The notes under the pieces were generated by a model. It saw only the letters and a list, made by a program, of their open reading frames with translations, searched no databases and was not told the origin of the DNA. Positions 8,579 to 16,589 of a DNA stretch of 64,000 nucleotides are shown piece after piece (position 1 is the stretch's first letter; every line of letters begins with the position of its first letter). Where the stretch lies: positions 222,346 to 286,345 of the forward strand of contig MSXN01000003.1 in assembly GCA_002083555.1 (NCBI GenBank), read 5' to 3'. Source of the stretch: Nitrospira sp. ST-bin5 (lineage in GTDB: Bacteria; Nitrospirota; Nitrospiria; Nitrospirales; Nitrospiraceae). The position numbers and the translations under genes were made by a program.

Positions 8579-8730
8579 GCTCGATTCCTTTCCAGCGGGA
8601 TTTTCACATCCCGTCGGACCGCTGTCAACGCAGCGTTGGCCATAGCACCTCTCGTTTTTTCTCCGCGCTTGACCGGCCTCCAATGGTATGATCTCGGCTC
8701 ATTCACCCCTGTGTCACGAAGGAGAAGACG

Positions 8731-10545
8731 ATGGCCGGCAGACTCTCTACTCGAACCGCATCCTCATCGCGCCAATCCAAAACTCAGGCGTTCTCAGACA
8801 AATGGGACCTGACTCATCTCGTCAAGAATCCGACGCGCCAACTCGATGCCCTCCTGGCCGAGTTGGAAGCGAAGGTGGTGCAGATCGAATCCGCCCGGCC
8901 CGGTCTTTCTCCGGCGATGCCCAACCAGGATCTTCTCGCCTTATTGCGGTGCAGCGAGGCCATCGCGCAAGGCTCATCCCGATTGGGCGCTTTTGCCTAT
9001 CTCTGGTTTTCAGAAAACACCAAAGACGACGCGGCCCGCTCGTTCAAGACACAGGTTGAAGAACGGCTGACCGCCCTCAGTAACCGTCTGCTGTTTTTTG
9101 AACTCTGGTGGCAAAGCGTCGACGACACCAATGCCGCCCGTCTGATGGCCGATGCCGGCGACCTGCGGTATCACCTGGAAACCATCCGGCGGTTCAAGCC
9201 GCACACGCTGTCCGAGCCGGAAGAAAAAATCGTCAACCTGAAGAATGTGACGGGACGCAGCGCGATCCATACGCTTTACGACATCGTGACCAATGGCTTC
9301 ACCTTCACGCTGACGGTCGGCGGGAAGAAGAAGACGATGAGCCGCGAGGAATTGATGGTCTACGTCCGCAGCCAGAAGGCCTCTGTTCGGCAGGCGGCCT
9401 ATCAAGAACTCTACCGGGTGTTTTCAGGCCAGCGCGACCTGCTCGGCGAGATCTACAAAACGCTCGTGAACGACTGGAAGTCGGAAAACCTCGGGCTCCG
9501 CCACTTCGGCTCCCCGATTGCGACGCGCAACCTCGGTAACGATGTCCCCGACCAGGCGGTCGAGGTGTTGCTCTCGGCCTGCGCCAAGAACGCCGACATC
9601 TTTCAAACCTATTTCAAACTCAAAGCCAAGATCTGCAAAATCACGCCGATGAGCCGCTATCACCTCTATGCGCCCCACCGCACAGAGGCCAAGAAGTATA
9701 AGTATGCAGACGCGGCAAAAATGGTGCTGGAAGCCTATCGCGGATTCTCTCCCCGCCTGGCCGATCTGGCAGAGCAAGTCTTCACAGACCGGCACATCGA
9801 CGGCCCGACCCGTTCAGGGAAGCTCGGCGGCGCCTACTGCTACAGCGTCGTCCCCGGCATGACGCCCTATGTGATGCTGAACTACACCGGCGAAGCCCGC
9901 GACATCGCCACCATGGCTCATGAGCTGGGACATGCCGTCCATGGCATGATGGCCAAGGATCACTCCGTCTTTACCTTCCACTCGACGCTTCCACTCGCGG
10001 AAACCGCCTCGGTCTTCGGCGAACGGATTCTCTCCGATGCGCTGATGTCTCAAGAGCGCAACAAAGCCGTTCGCCAGGGACTGCTGATCGGCCAGCTCGA
10101 TGACATCTATGCGACGGTTTTACGCCAGGCCTATTTCGTCCGCTTTGAAAAGCTGGCGCACCAGATGGTGGGGGAAGGCGCGACAGGCGACCAGCTGGCA
10201 AAAGCCTACCTGGGCGAACTCCGCCAACAGTTCGGCAAGGCCGTCAAAGTCCCAACTGAATTTCAGTGGGAATGGCTGAGCATCCCCCATATCTTCGCCA
10301 GCCCGTTCTATTGCTATGCCTACAGCTTCGGCAATCTGCTCGTGCTGGCCTTGTACCGCATGTACAAGGAACAAGGTGCCGCCTTCGTCCCCAAATACTT
10401 GGAACTCCTGGAGACCGGCGGATCTGAAGCTCCCCGCGACATTCTGGCCAAAGTGGGCGTCGATATGACGGCTGAAACCTTCTGGCAGTCAGGATTCGAC
10501 ACGATTCGCGAAATGGTCGTCCAGTTGGAAGCGACCCTTTCCTAA
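8731..10545 (+). CDS. pepF: Oligoendopeptidase F (M3 family metallopeptidase)
   Basis: The 604-residue cytoplasmic zinc peptidase has the M3 motif MAHELGHAVHGMMA (HExxH plus a downstream Glu in PLAETASVFGE). Other family patterns are DKWDLTHLVKNP at the N-terminus and SGKLGGAYCYSVVPGMTPYVMLNY before the active site. It cleaves oligopeptides of about 7-20 residues, typically in peptide recycling. The length is that of the family. A GAAGGAGAAG sequence precedes the ATG. It stands alone between divergent and unrelated genes. Confidence 0.93.
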   Translation: MAGRLSTRTASSSRQSKTQAFSDKWDLTHLVKNPTRQLDALLAELEAKVVQIESARPGLSPAMPNQDLLALLRCSEAIAQGSSRLGAFAYLWFSENTKDDAARSFKTQVEERLTALSNRLLFFELWWQSVDDTNAARLMADAGDLRYHLETIRRFKPHTLSEPEEKIVNLKNVTGRSAIHTLYDIVTNGFTFTLTVGGKKKTMSREELMVYVRSQKASVRQAAYQELYRVFSGQRDLLGEIYKTLVNDWKSENLGLRHFGSPIATRNLGNDVPDQAVEVLLSACAKNADIFQTYFKLKAKICKITPMSRYHLYAPHRTEAKKYKYADAAKMVLEAYRGFSPRLADLAEQVFTDRHIDGPTRSGKLGGAYCYSVVPGMTPYVMLNYTGEARDIATMAHELGHAVHGMMAKDHSVFTFHSTLPLAETASVFGERILSDALMSQERNKAVRQGLLIGQLDDIYATVLRQAYFVRFEKLAHQMVGEGATGDQLAKAYLGELRQQFGKAVKVPTEFQWEWLSIPHIFASPFYCYAYSFGNLLVLALYRMYKEQGAAFVPKYLELLETGGSEAPRDILAKVGVDMTAETFWQSGFDTIREMVVQLEATLS

Positions 10546-10600
10546 TACGGGGCCATCTCAGAACAGCGAAACACCCTACTCCTGACTTATCGAAAGAGGC

Positions 10601-10629
10601 TTGACAGAACCCCCACACGCTGGCATACT
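10601..10629 (+). promoter_or_regulatory. Sigma-70-type promoter of bfd
   Basis: TTGACA (10601-10606) and CATACT (10624-10629) are separated by 17 bases. The start of transcription would fall within the Fur-like palindrome immediately downstream. Confidence 0.6.
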
Positions 10630-10643
10630 GATAATAGTTATCA
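10629..10643. promoter_or_regulatory. Fur-box-like operator at the bfd promoter
   Basis: TGATAATAGTTATCA is a perfect inverted repeat (TGATAA, 3-base spacer, TTATCA) and closely matches the 7-1-7 Fur consensus TGATAATNATTATCA. It abuts the -10 hexamer, so iron-loaded Fur would block transcription. This agrees with bfd genes elsewhere being induced by iron starvation. Confidence 0.65.
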
Positions 10644-10664
10644 TAATCGTTCATGGAGGTTGCC

Positions 10665-10871
10665 ATGTACGTGTGCCTCTGCAACGGGATTACTGAATCG
10701 GATGTGCGCGAAGCCGGCCGGGCCGGCCATGTGACTCCCTGCGCCCTCAAAGCCAAGTTCAAGCTCAAGGGAAACGGCTGTTGCGGACGTTGCGCGAAGA
10801 ATATTTGCGAGTTCGTCGAGATTGCGACTCAAGGATCAGCGACCTCCTGCCCCCGCACAACCGACCAATAA
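10665..10871 (+). CDS. bfd: Bacterioferritin-associated ferredoxin (BFD-like [2Fe-2S] protein)
   Basis: The 68-residue product starts MYVCLCNGITESDVREA and has the BFD cysteine pattern C-x-C near the start and CCGRC 30 residues later, which together bind one [2Fe-2S] cluster. Bfd proteins reduce the iron core of bacterioferritin so that iron can be released. GGAGG lies five bases before the ATG, and a promoter with Fur-type operator lies upstream. No bacterioferritin gene is in the window. Confidence 0.88.
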   Translation: MYVCLCNGITESDVREAGRAGHVTPCALKAKFKLKGNGCCGRCAKNICEFVEIATQGSATSCPRTTDQ

Positions 10872-11002
10872 CGCTCTTCCCGACCTCAATCTCCTGAGAA
10901 TCGCATTCTCGCTCACGAGAATGCGGTGCCCGATCGAGACCGTGAACCGGCCCTTCATTGACCACCCAGCCATTCAGGGTACTGCAGCTTGTCGAAGATG
11001 AT

Positions 11003-11263
11003 CTAGCGGGAAGGAACGGAGTGGATGAGTCTAGCGACTTCGGCAACCCGTTGGCCCAAGGCTCTGGCCTCAACCAGCTCTTTGTTGTCCAGGATCGGAC
11101 AATGTACCAGGAGTCTTTTCTGATTGCGCGGCATGATGCCTCCCACCCCTCCCTGCTTCGCTAAGCGCTGAGGATTCTGCACGAAGTATGGGGTCGCATC
11201 TCGCCAGTACTCATCAGATGCCTCCACGCAAAGGCGCGTCCCCGCGAGACTGATCATATTCAT
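11003..11263 (-). pseudogene. Remnant carrying the 3' end of a flavodoxin-family gene
   Basis: The frame encodes a C-terminal piece ELVEARALGQRVAEVARL that matches the end of the intact flavoprotein at 15073 (IELADARALGQRVAEVAVR). At DNA level 35 bases (11034-11068) are identical to 15104-15138. No flavodoxin core precedes it; the first 50 residues of the frame are not recognised. It is best read as a truncated copy of a paralogous gene. The rest of the gap 10872-11297 shows no other coding sign. Confidence 0.5.
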
Positions 11264-11297
11264 GCAGAAACAATGCGCAGAGGGAGGGAGGACCTAC

Positions 11298-14200
11298 TCA
11301 TACCAAGCCCGGCGCGAGCAGAAAGTCAAAGTCTGCTTTGGTCAATACTCCTTGCCCGGAGCCGCGCACGACGCCGCGCATGACGGCGTCGTACAACTCG
11401 AGTTTCCGCTGCTTGAGCGCCATCATCTTTTCCTCGATGCTGTGGCGCATGAGAATCCGCACGATGGTGACGGTGCGCTGTTGCCCGATTCGGTGGGCGC
11501 GGTCCGATGCCTGGTTTTCCATCGCCGGATTCCACCAGGGGTCCAGATGAAACACATAGGTCGCTTTGGTGAGATTGAGCCCCTGCCCTCCCGCCTTAAG
11601 ACTGAGGAGAAACACACTCGGCTGTTCACCAGTCTGAAACGCCTCCACACGAGTCTTCCGCGCGGCGGCCACCGTGGAGCCGTCCAGCCTGTGATAGGGC
11701 AGTGCATGCTTGCCGCAAGCCTCCTCCACCAGATCGAGAAAGCTGGTGAACTGGGAAAACACCAGGGTGCTGTGCCCCTCATCCAACAAGACCTGTAATC
11801 GCTCCACCAGAAAACTAAGTTTTGGGGAGGGCTCATCGGCCCGGTCCGTCAGGAGCCGGGGCGACAGACAGACCTGGCGCAGCTTGAGGATCGCCGTGAG
11901 CGCGATGAACTGGGCCTGGCCTGACGTCTTGGTGCGGTAGGCCTCGTTGATCGTGCTGCGGACCTGCGCGACTGTCTGCTGGTACAGCGCCTTTTGCCGA
12001 TCGGTCAAGTCGAGGAACACTTCGCTCTCGATCTTCGGCGGCAAATCATGGAGGATCTCCGCCTTGGTCCGCCGCAAGATGAAGGGCCTGGTCCGGCGCA
12101 GCAGGCGCTCCAACGCAACACCCTGTGCGCGCTTGAGACCGGCCTTGAACCAATCGTACTCGCCGAGCAGTCCCGGCATGCAGAGATCGATCACGGAAAA
12201 ATACTCGCCGAGATGGTTTTCGAGCGGGGTGCCGGTCAGCGAAATCTTAAAGCGTCCGGTAAGGCGGCGGGCGGCGCCCGTCGTGTTGGCCTGAATGTTC
12301 TTCACTGCCTGCGCCTCGTCGAACACGATGACATGAAACCGCATGCGCACCAGCCGATCGATATCCCGCCGAACCAGCCCGTACGTCGTGATGACGACTT
12401 CGCCATCCTTGGCATCGAGCCTCAGCTCGCTGCCGCTGTAGACATGGACCTTCAAGCCCGGCGCAAAGCGCGCCAGCTCCTGCTCCCAGTTGAAGAGGAG
12501 GCTCGTCGGCACGACCACCAGATGAGGCCCCTTCACACCGACCGACTGCCTGATGCGCCCGTCCTGGATAGCGGCTAGGAGACAGATGGCCTGGAGCGTC
12601 TTGCCCAGCCCCATATCGTCCGCCAAGCAGGCGCCGAACCGATGTTCATAGAGAAACGCGAGCCAGGCATACCCGTCCTGCTGATAGGGGCGAAGCGTAG
12701 CCTGTACGCTCGCAGGCAGGGGCGGTGCGACAATCCTCGTGAATCCCATCAGGCGGGCGAGGACGGCCTCGTCTTCCGCAGGCAACGAAACCCGGATGCC
12801 CTGCTCGCGCAACGCCAGCCAATCGAGAATCTGCAACCGCGGCACTCGCACGATCTTGCCGGCACCACGGCCCGCTTGCGCCTCTCCGGTCAGGGCAAAG
12901 ATCGCACGCAACTGCTCCAGCGTCTGTCGGTCCAACACCCGCAACCGGCCTTCGGCATCGATCACCCCTCCCTGCTGGAGGGCGGCCCGCCACTCTGCCT
13001 CGGCCAACATTACACCGTCGCACCGGATTTCAGGACGGATTTCAAACCAATCGATCCCGCTCCCTTCCGGCTCGACACGCTCCACCTGCGCGGAGCATTC
13101 CCATCGGGAGGGCTTGAGAGGCTTATCCTCGTACAGCAATTCGATCCCGGCAGACGTGAGCCGGTCTAAAAGATCGGGCAAACCGTGGAACAACCGTGGC
13201 CCGTCGATCGCCATCTCGTCGTAGCGCGGCATGCTGCGAAAGATATCCTGGCCGAACACGTCGAAGGGAATCTTGTACAGCAACAACTCGCGAGCCTTGG
13301 CCACAGGCTGCAACTCCCAGCGCCCGGCATGCAGCGCCAGCCGCACATCGGCCCTGGCATAATCAGACAGATGCTGTTTGAGCCACTGCACACCCTCGTC
13401 GATGACGGTGCGCGGCCACCCCTCCAAAGCAAGGGCCATTTTAATGCGTGCGTCTCGCTCCTTGGCCTCGCCCACCTCAGGAAAGCTGAAGAACGTGTCG
13501 TACAGCACGGCCTTCCGTTTGTGCGCCCGCAGCGCGCCGGACACGCCACGACCTTGCTCCAACGCTGAGAGGCAGTCGAAGGTGGCCACGCTCGGCGCAA
13601 ACCTGGCAGCACCACGGCGACATTGTGCCTGCAGGGTCCATGAGGCAGACGGATGCTCGACCGCGCCGGACGGCGGCTTCAGGATCAGCGCGCAGGATAA
13701 TCCCTCACCAACAGACGACAGGGCCGGACGAGGCACCGGCACCTCCTGACCCGCTACCTTCAACATGAGATCGCGCACGATCCGGTTGATCTGCTTGTGC
13801 GTCAGATCGATTTGCGTAGCCTGAAAATCCTCCAGCGACAGCGTAAACTCCGTATCCTCGTCCGTTCCTTTCCACCGCTCATACCCGAACTCGCCCGATA
13901 GCGGCACCGCCCGGAATCCTCTGTCGAAATCGGTATAGGGATCGAAGAACGGCGCACCTCCCTTGAAACGTTGCCGCAAAGATCGAAACAACGCCCACCC
14001 CTGCTCGTCCTTCAACTGGAGGAGCCTCCCACCGCTCAGATCGGCGACAAACGTCATGAAGCGGACGGTCCGTTCAAGGGGAACCTCATCGGCAAGGCAG
14101 ACGGCGCGAGCGCTGACCTGGCCGCTGGCGAAGTCGATCTCCGTCTTACTCCGGCACTTGACCGACTGGTCCCAGTGAAGCGGGATCGACTCGTCGCCGG

Positions 14201-14930
14201 AGACCAGCACGATCGGATAGGGGCTGTCCTGTCCCCTGAGATACCGGAGCAGGGGGTCTTCCCCAAACCCGGACATGAACCAGGACGCATCAAGGAGAGG
14301 AACCAGCTCAGTTGGAATCTCAGAGCCCCATCCCCCGGAAAGCGGCACGCCATTCTTATGGATCTGGAGCTGTGGAGGCAGGTGACGGGCATTGATGACA
14401 ATCTCATAGGCCGATCCTTTGCGGACCGCTCCGGCAGGAGACGGCCGTGACAGCCTGGCCGGCTCCGTGATGCTGCCGAGCAACTCGGCCTGGAGCCCGG
14501 ACAGCTCACCCTGATGCCCGCCCGGCAATCTGAATAATTCCGGTGAAAGCAGATGCTTGGTCGTAAAGTAGGCGCACAGCACATGTTTGCATAACCCGTC
14601 GGGGTCCCAGGCCGGACAATCGCAGGACGCCGAGAGGTATCCGTCGATGATGGAGAACACGACCTCGTACAGCCTGGTTCCCTCCACCTGCGCCGTCAGC
14701 GTCGCACGATCCTGGCTCCACGCATAATGTTGCAGCCGCTGCTCTTGATAATAGTTGTAGCCCTTGAGGACAGAGGGCTTCGGCGCCAGCGTATAGACCC
14801 TGTTGGCAGAAATGGCGCGAAACGCGGCCAGGAGCGCGAACGATTCTGGGGCAGGACTCGGAGTGACCGTCCCCTTCTCGGGAAAGGGACGGTTCCCCTG
14901 CCCGCGACGGGATGAGGTCTTCATTCGCAT
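11298..14930 (-). CDS. SWI2/SNF2-family helicase with N-terminal SWIM zinc finger
   Basis: The 1210-residue protein has a SWIM zinc finger (CDCPAWDPDGLCKHV, about residues 98-112), a long middle region, and a complete bacterial SNF2 ATPase. Motif I is LADDMGLGKTLQAI, motif II DEAQAVKN, motif III SLTGTPLENHL, and the C-terminal lobe has LKAGGQGLNLTKATYV and ASDRAHRIGQQRTV. Related HepA/RapA-type proteins remodel protein-DNA or RNA polymerase complexes. It is the largest cytoplasmic protein in the window after the RM-Fic fusion. The start ATG has no clear ribosome binding site. Confidence 0.9.
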   Translation of the reverse strand: MRMKTSSRRGQGNRPFPEKGTVTPSPAPESFALLAAFRAISANRVYTLAPKPSVLKGYNYYQEQRLQHYAWSQDRATLTAQVEGTRLYEVVFSIIDGYLSASCDCPAWDPDGLCKHVLCAYFTTKHLLSPELFRLPGGHQGELSGLQAELLGSITEPARLSRPSPAGAVRKGSAYEIVINARHLPPQLQIHKNGVPLSGGWGSEIPTELVPLLDASWFMSGFGEDPLLRYLRGQDSPYPIVLVSGDESIPLHWDQSVKCRSKTEIDFASGQVSARAVCLADEVPLERTVRFMTFVADLSGGRLLQLKDEQGWALFRSLRQRFKGGAPFFDPYTDFDRGFRAVPLSGEFGYERWKGTDEDTEFTLSLEDFQATQIDLTHKQINRIVRDLMLKVAGQEVPVPRPALSSVGEGLSCALILKPPSGAVEHPSASWTLQAQCRRGAARFAPSVATFDCLSALEQGRGVSGALRAHKRKAVLYDTFFSFPEVGEAKERDARIKMALALEGWPRTVIDEGVQWLKQHLSDYARADVRLALHAGRWELQPVAKARELLLYKIPFDVFGQDIFRSMPRYDEMAIDGPRLFHGLPDLLDRLTSAGIELLYEDKPLKPSRWECSAQVERVEPEGSGIDWFEIRPEIRCDGVMLAEAEWRAALQQGGVIDAEGRLRVLDRQTLEQLRAIFALTGEAQAGRGAGKIVRVPRLQILDWLALREQGIRVSLPAEDEAVLARLMGFTRIVAPPLPASVQATLRPYQQDGYAWLAFLYEHRFGACLADDMGLGKTLQAICLLAAIQDGRIRQSVGVKGPHLVVVPTSLLFNWEQELARFAPGLKVHVYSGSELRLDAKDGEVVITTYGLVRRDIDRLVRMRFHVIVFDEAQAVKNIQANTTGAARRLTGRFKISLTGTPLENHLGEYFSVIDLCMPGLLGEYDWFKAGLKRAQGVALERLLRRTRPFILRRTKAEILHDLPPKIESEVFLDLTDRQKALYQQTVAQVRSTINEAYRTKTSGQAQFIALTAILKLRQVCLSPRLLTDRADEPSPKLSFLVERLQVLLDEGHSTLVFSQFTSFLDLVEEACGKHALPYHRLDGSTVAAARKTRVEAFQTGEQPSVFLLSLKAGGQGLNLTKATYVFHLDPWWNPAMENQASDRAHRIGQQRTVTIVRILMRHSIEEKMMALKQRKLELYDAVMRGVVRGSGQGVLTKADFDFLLAPGLV

Positions 14931-15072
14931 AACGTATCACTATAAACGGGAGAACGAAATGGCATCAAGGCACGACCGCCGATGAACCGTCGATGGACCA
15001 AGCGGGTCGGTCGTATTGCGCGAACCAGCGACTCGCCGTTCGCACGACAGAATGGCACTGTGGCAGGAAGCG

Positions 15073-15759
15073 CTACTGGGCAGAGCCGGATTTGAATCTC
15101 ACCGCGACTTCGGCAACCCGTTGGCCCAAGGCTCTGGCGTCGGCCAACTCTATGTTGTCGACGCCGGGACTATCGCCTTCCGTAGTTGCAGAGGCGCCAA
15201 AGGCACCGCCGCCACTGACCACGATCATTTGATTCCCGAGCATCGCCGCCAGAATAGTCAGCATCGTTACTTCTTTGCCGCTCGAGATCTGCCCACCCGT
15301 GGCGAAGGCCGCCCCGACCTTATTTTTCATCTTGAAGTCCGGAAAGACCCCGAACTTAAACTGCCAATTGTCGAAGAAGGTCTTCACCTCGCCCGACATA
15401 TTGGACCAGTAGACCGGCGAGCCGACGATGACCGCATCGGATGAAAACAAATCATCCGCCGTGACCTGCCCGACACGCTTCATCACGATCACGGCTCCCG
15501 GAATGCTCTTCGCACCTTCGACCACTGCCTCGGCCATTCGTTCGGTATTGCCAGAGAGGGAATGATAGGCGACCAGAATTTTGACGGGAACGGATACAGG
15601 CTCCTCTGCAGAGACCGGACCGACTCCGAGAATGGGGGGACAAACAAAAAGACAGACCGCTAAGAGTAGAGGCAAGAAATGGATGGAGACTGCGGTGGGC
15701 ACAGGACCTGTGGCTTGACCATGGTCCTCATGCCCGGCAGGAGATGAAAACCGGATCAC
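15073..15759 (-). CDS. Exported flavodoxin/NAD(P)H:quinone oxidoreductase-like protein
   Basis: The core VKILVAYHSLSGNTERMAEAV is the FMN phosphate-binding loop of flavodoxin-fold proteins, and VIVGSPVYWSNMSGEVKTFFDNW and FATGGQISSGKEVTML are typical of WrbA/NQO type IV. Unlike WrbA, it carries about 55 extra N-terminal residues with a hydrophobic stretch (FLPLLLAVCLFVCPPILG), so it is probably exported or anchored. The GTG at 15759 overlaps the stop codon of the zinc-ribbon gene (GTGA), which favours this start and implies coupled translation; a GTG 20 codons later is possible. An identical 35-base piece recurs at 11034. Confidence 0.75.
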   Translation of the reverse strand: MIRFSSPAGHEDHGQATGPVPTAVSIHFLPLLLAVCLFVCPPILGVGPVSAEEPVSVPVKILVAYHSLSGNTERMAEAVVEGAKSIPGAVIVMKRVGQVTADDLFSSDAVIVGSPVYWSNMSGEVKTFFDNWQFKFGVFPDFKMKNKVGAAFATGGQISSGKEVTMLTILAAMLGNQMIVVSGGGAFGASATTEGDSPGVDNIELADARALGQRVAEVAVRFKSGSAQ

Positions 15760-15941
15760 CGACGAAACGTTTCCTCTTCCATCCGCTCTTCGACGGACAC
15801 GTCCGTGAGGGCTCCGCGATACTCGCAGCGATGACAGCGCACGCGCCAGGCTTCGATCCACTTCTCCTGGACATACGACTGACGGCAGCTCGGGCACACG
15901 AACACACCCTTGACGTAATGAACCTTGCGAACTTCCTTCAT
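15756..15941 (-). CDS. Small zinc-ribbon protein
   Basis: The 61-residue product has two CxxC knuckles, FVCPSCRQSY and VRCHRCEYRG, 16 residues apart, the layout of a rubredoxin-like zinc ribbon. GGAGG lies five bases before the ATG at 15941. The frame remains open far upstream, but that part is not protein-like. The stop overlaps the GTG of the flavoprotein gene. A structural Zn site, or a small redox/regulatory role for its coupled partner, is possible; the function is unknown. Confidence 0.7.
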   Translation of the reverse strand: MKEVRKVHYVKGVFVCPSCRQSYVQEKWIEAWRVRCHRCEYRGALTDVSVEERMEEETFRR

Positions 15942-16094
15942 ACGGTCCTCCAGGCTGAGATGGCCGAGGATCGCACAGGTCTCCTGGGGATTGCAAGACG
16001 GCCAACCCCGCCAGCCCACGCGCCGACATCGCTCCGCGCCATCGTGCGATCGCCATACCTTGACTGCCACCATGCCGGCCAGTACCATGCCTCC

Positions 16095-16568
16095 ATGACG
16101 ACTCGCTTCTTCCTGATCGCAACTGTTCTGTTCGCCCTGATCGGCCCGGCCATCGGAGAGGCCACGCCGACGGCCGGCAATCCTGCTGCGAAGCTGATCC
16201 CGGTAAAAACCCCGTCGGGAACGGTCGTGCAAGCCGAAATCGCCGACACCCCTCAGAAGCGCGCCGCGGGGCTGATGTATCGCGATCACCTCAAGAAAGA
16301 CCATGGCATGATGTTCTTCTTCGACCAGGCCCAGGAATGGACGTTCTGGATGAAGAACACGCTGATCCCGCTTGACCTGATCTGGATGGATGAAAAAAAG
16401 CGGGTGATCCATATCGAACGAAATGTGCCGATCTGCACGAGAACGGACGACTCCTGCCCGCAGTACCGACCGAATGACGGGGCGATGTACGTCTTGGAAA
16501 TTGCCGCCGGAACTGTAGATGGATTGAAAATCGAGAAGGGCACAAAACTGCAGTTTGCGAATCCGTAA
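16095..16568 (+). CDS. DUF192 family exported protein
   Basis: The 157-residue product has a signal peptide (MTTRFFLIATVLFALIGPAIG) and a DUF192 domain: TPQKRAAGLMYRDHLKKDHG, FFFDQAQEWTFWMKNTLIPL, and DLIWMDEKKRVIHIE. The family is a small conserved beta-barrel of unknown activity found in many bacteria and archaea. The start ATG at 16095 is chosen for the signal peptide; upstream the frame overlaps the antisense zinc-ribbon region. It is convergent with the (p)ppGpp synthetase gene 21 bases away. Confidence 0.85.
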   Translation: MTTRFFLIATVLFALIGPAIGEATPTAGNPAAKLIPVKTPSGTVVQAEIADTPQKRAAGLMYRDHLKKDHGMMFFFDQAQEWTFWMKNTLIPLDLIWMDEKKRVIHIERNVPICTRTDDSCPQYRPNDGAMYVLEIAAGTVDGLKIEKGTKLQFANP

Positions 16569-16589
16569 AATCTGCCGGCCAGCCGGCCG

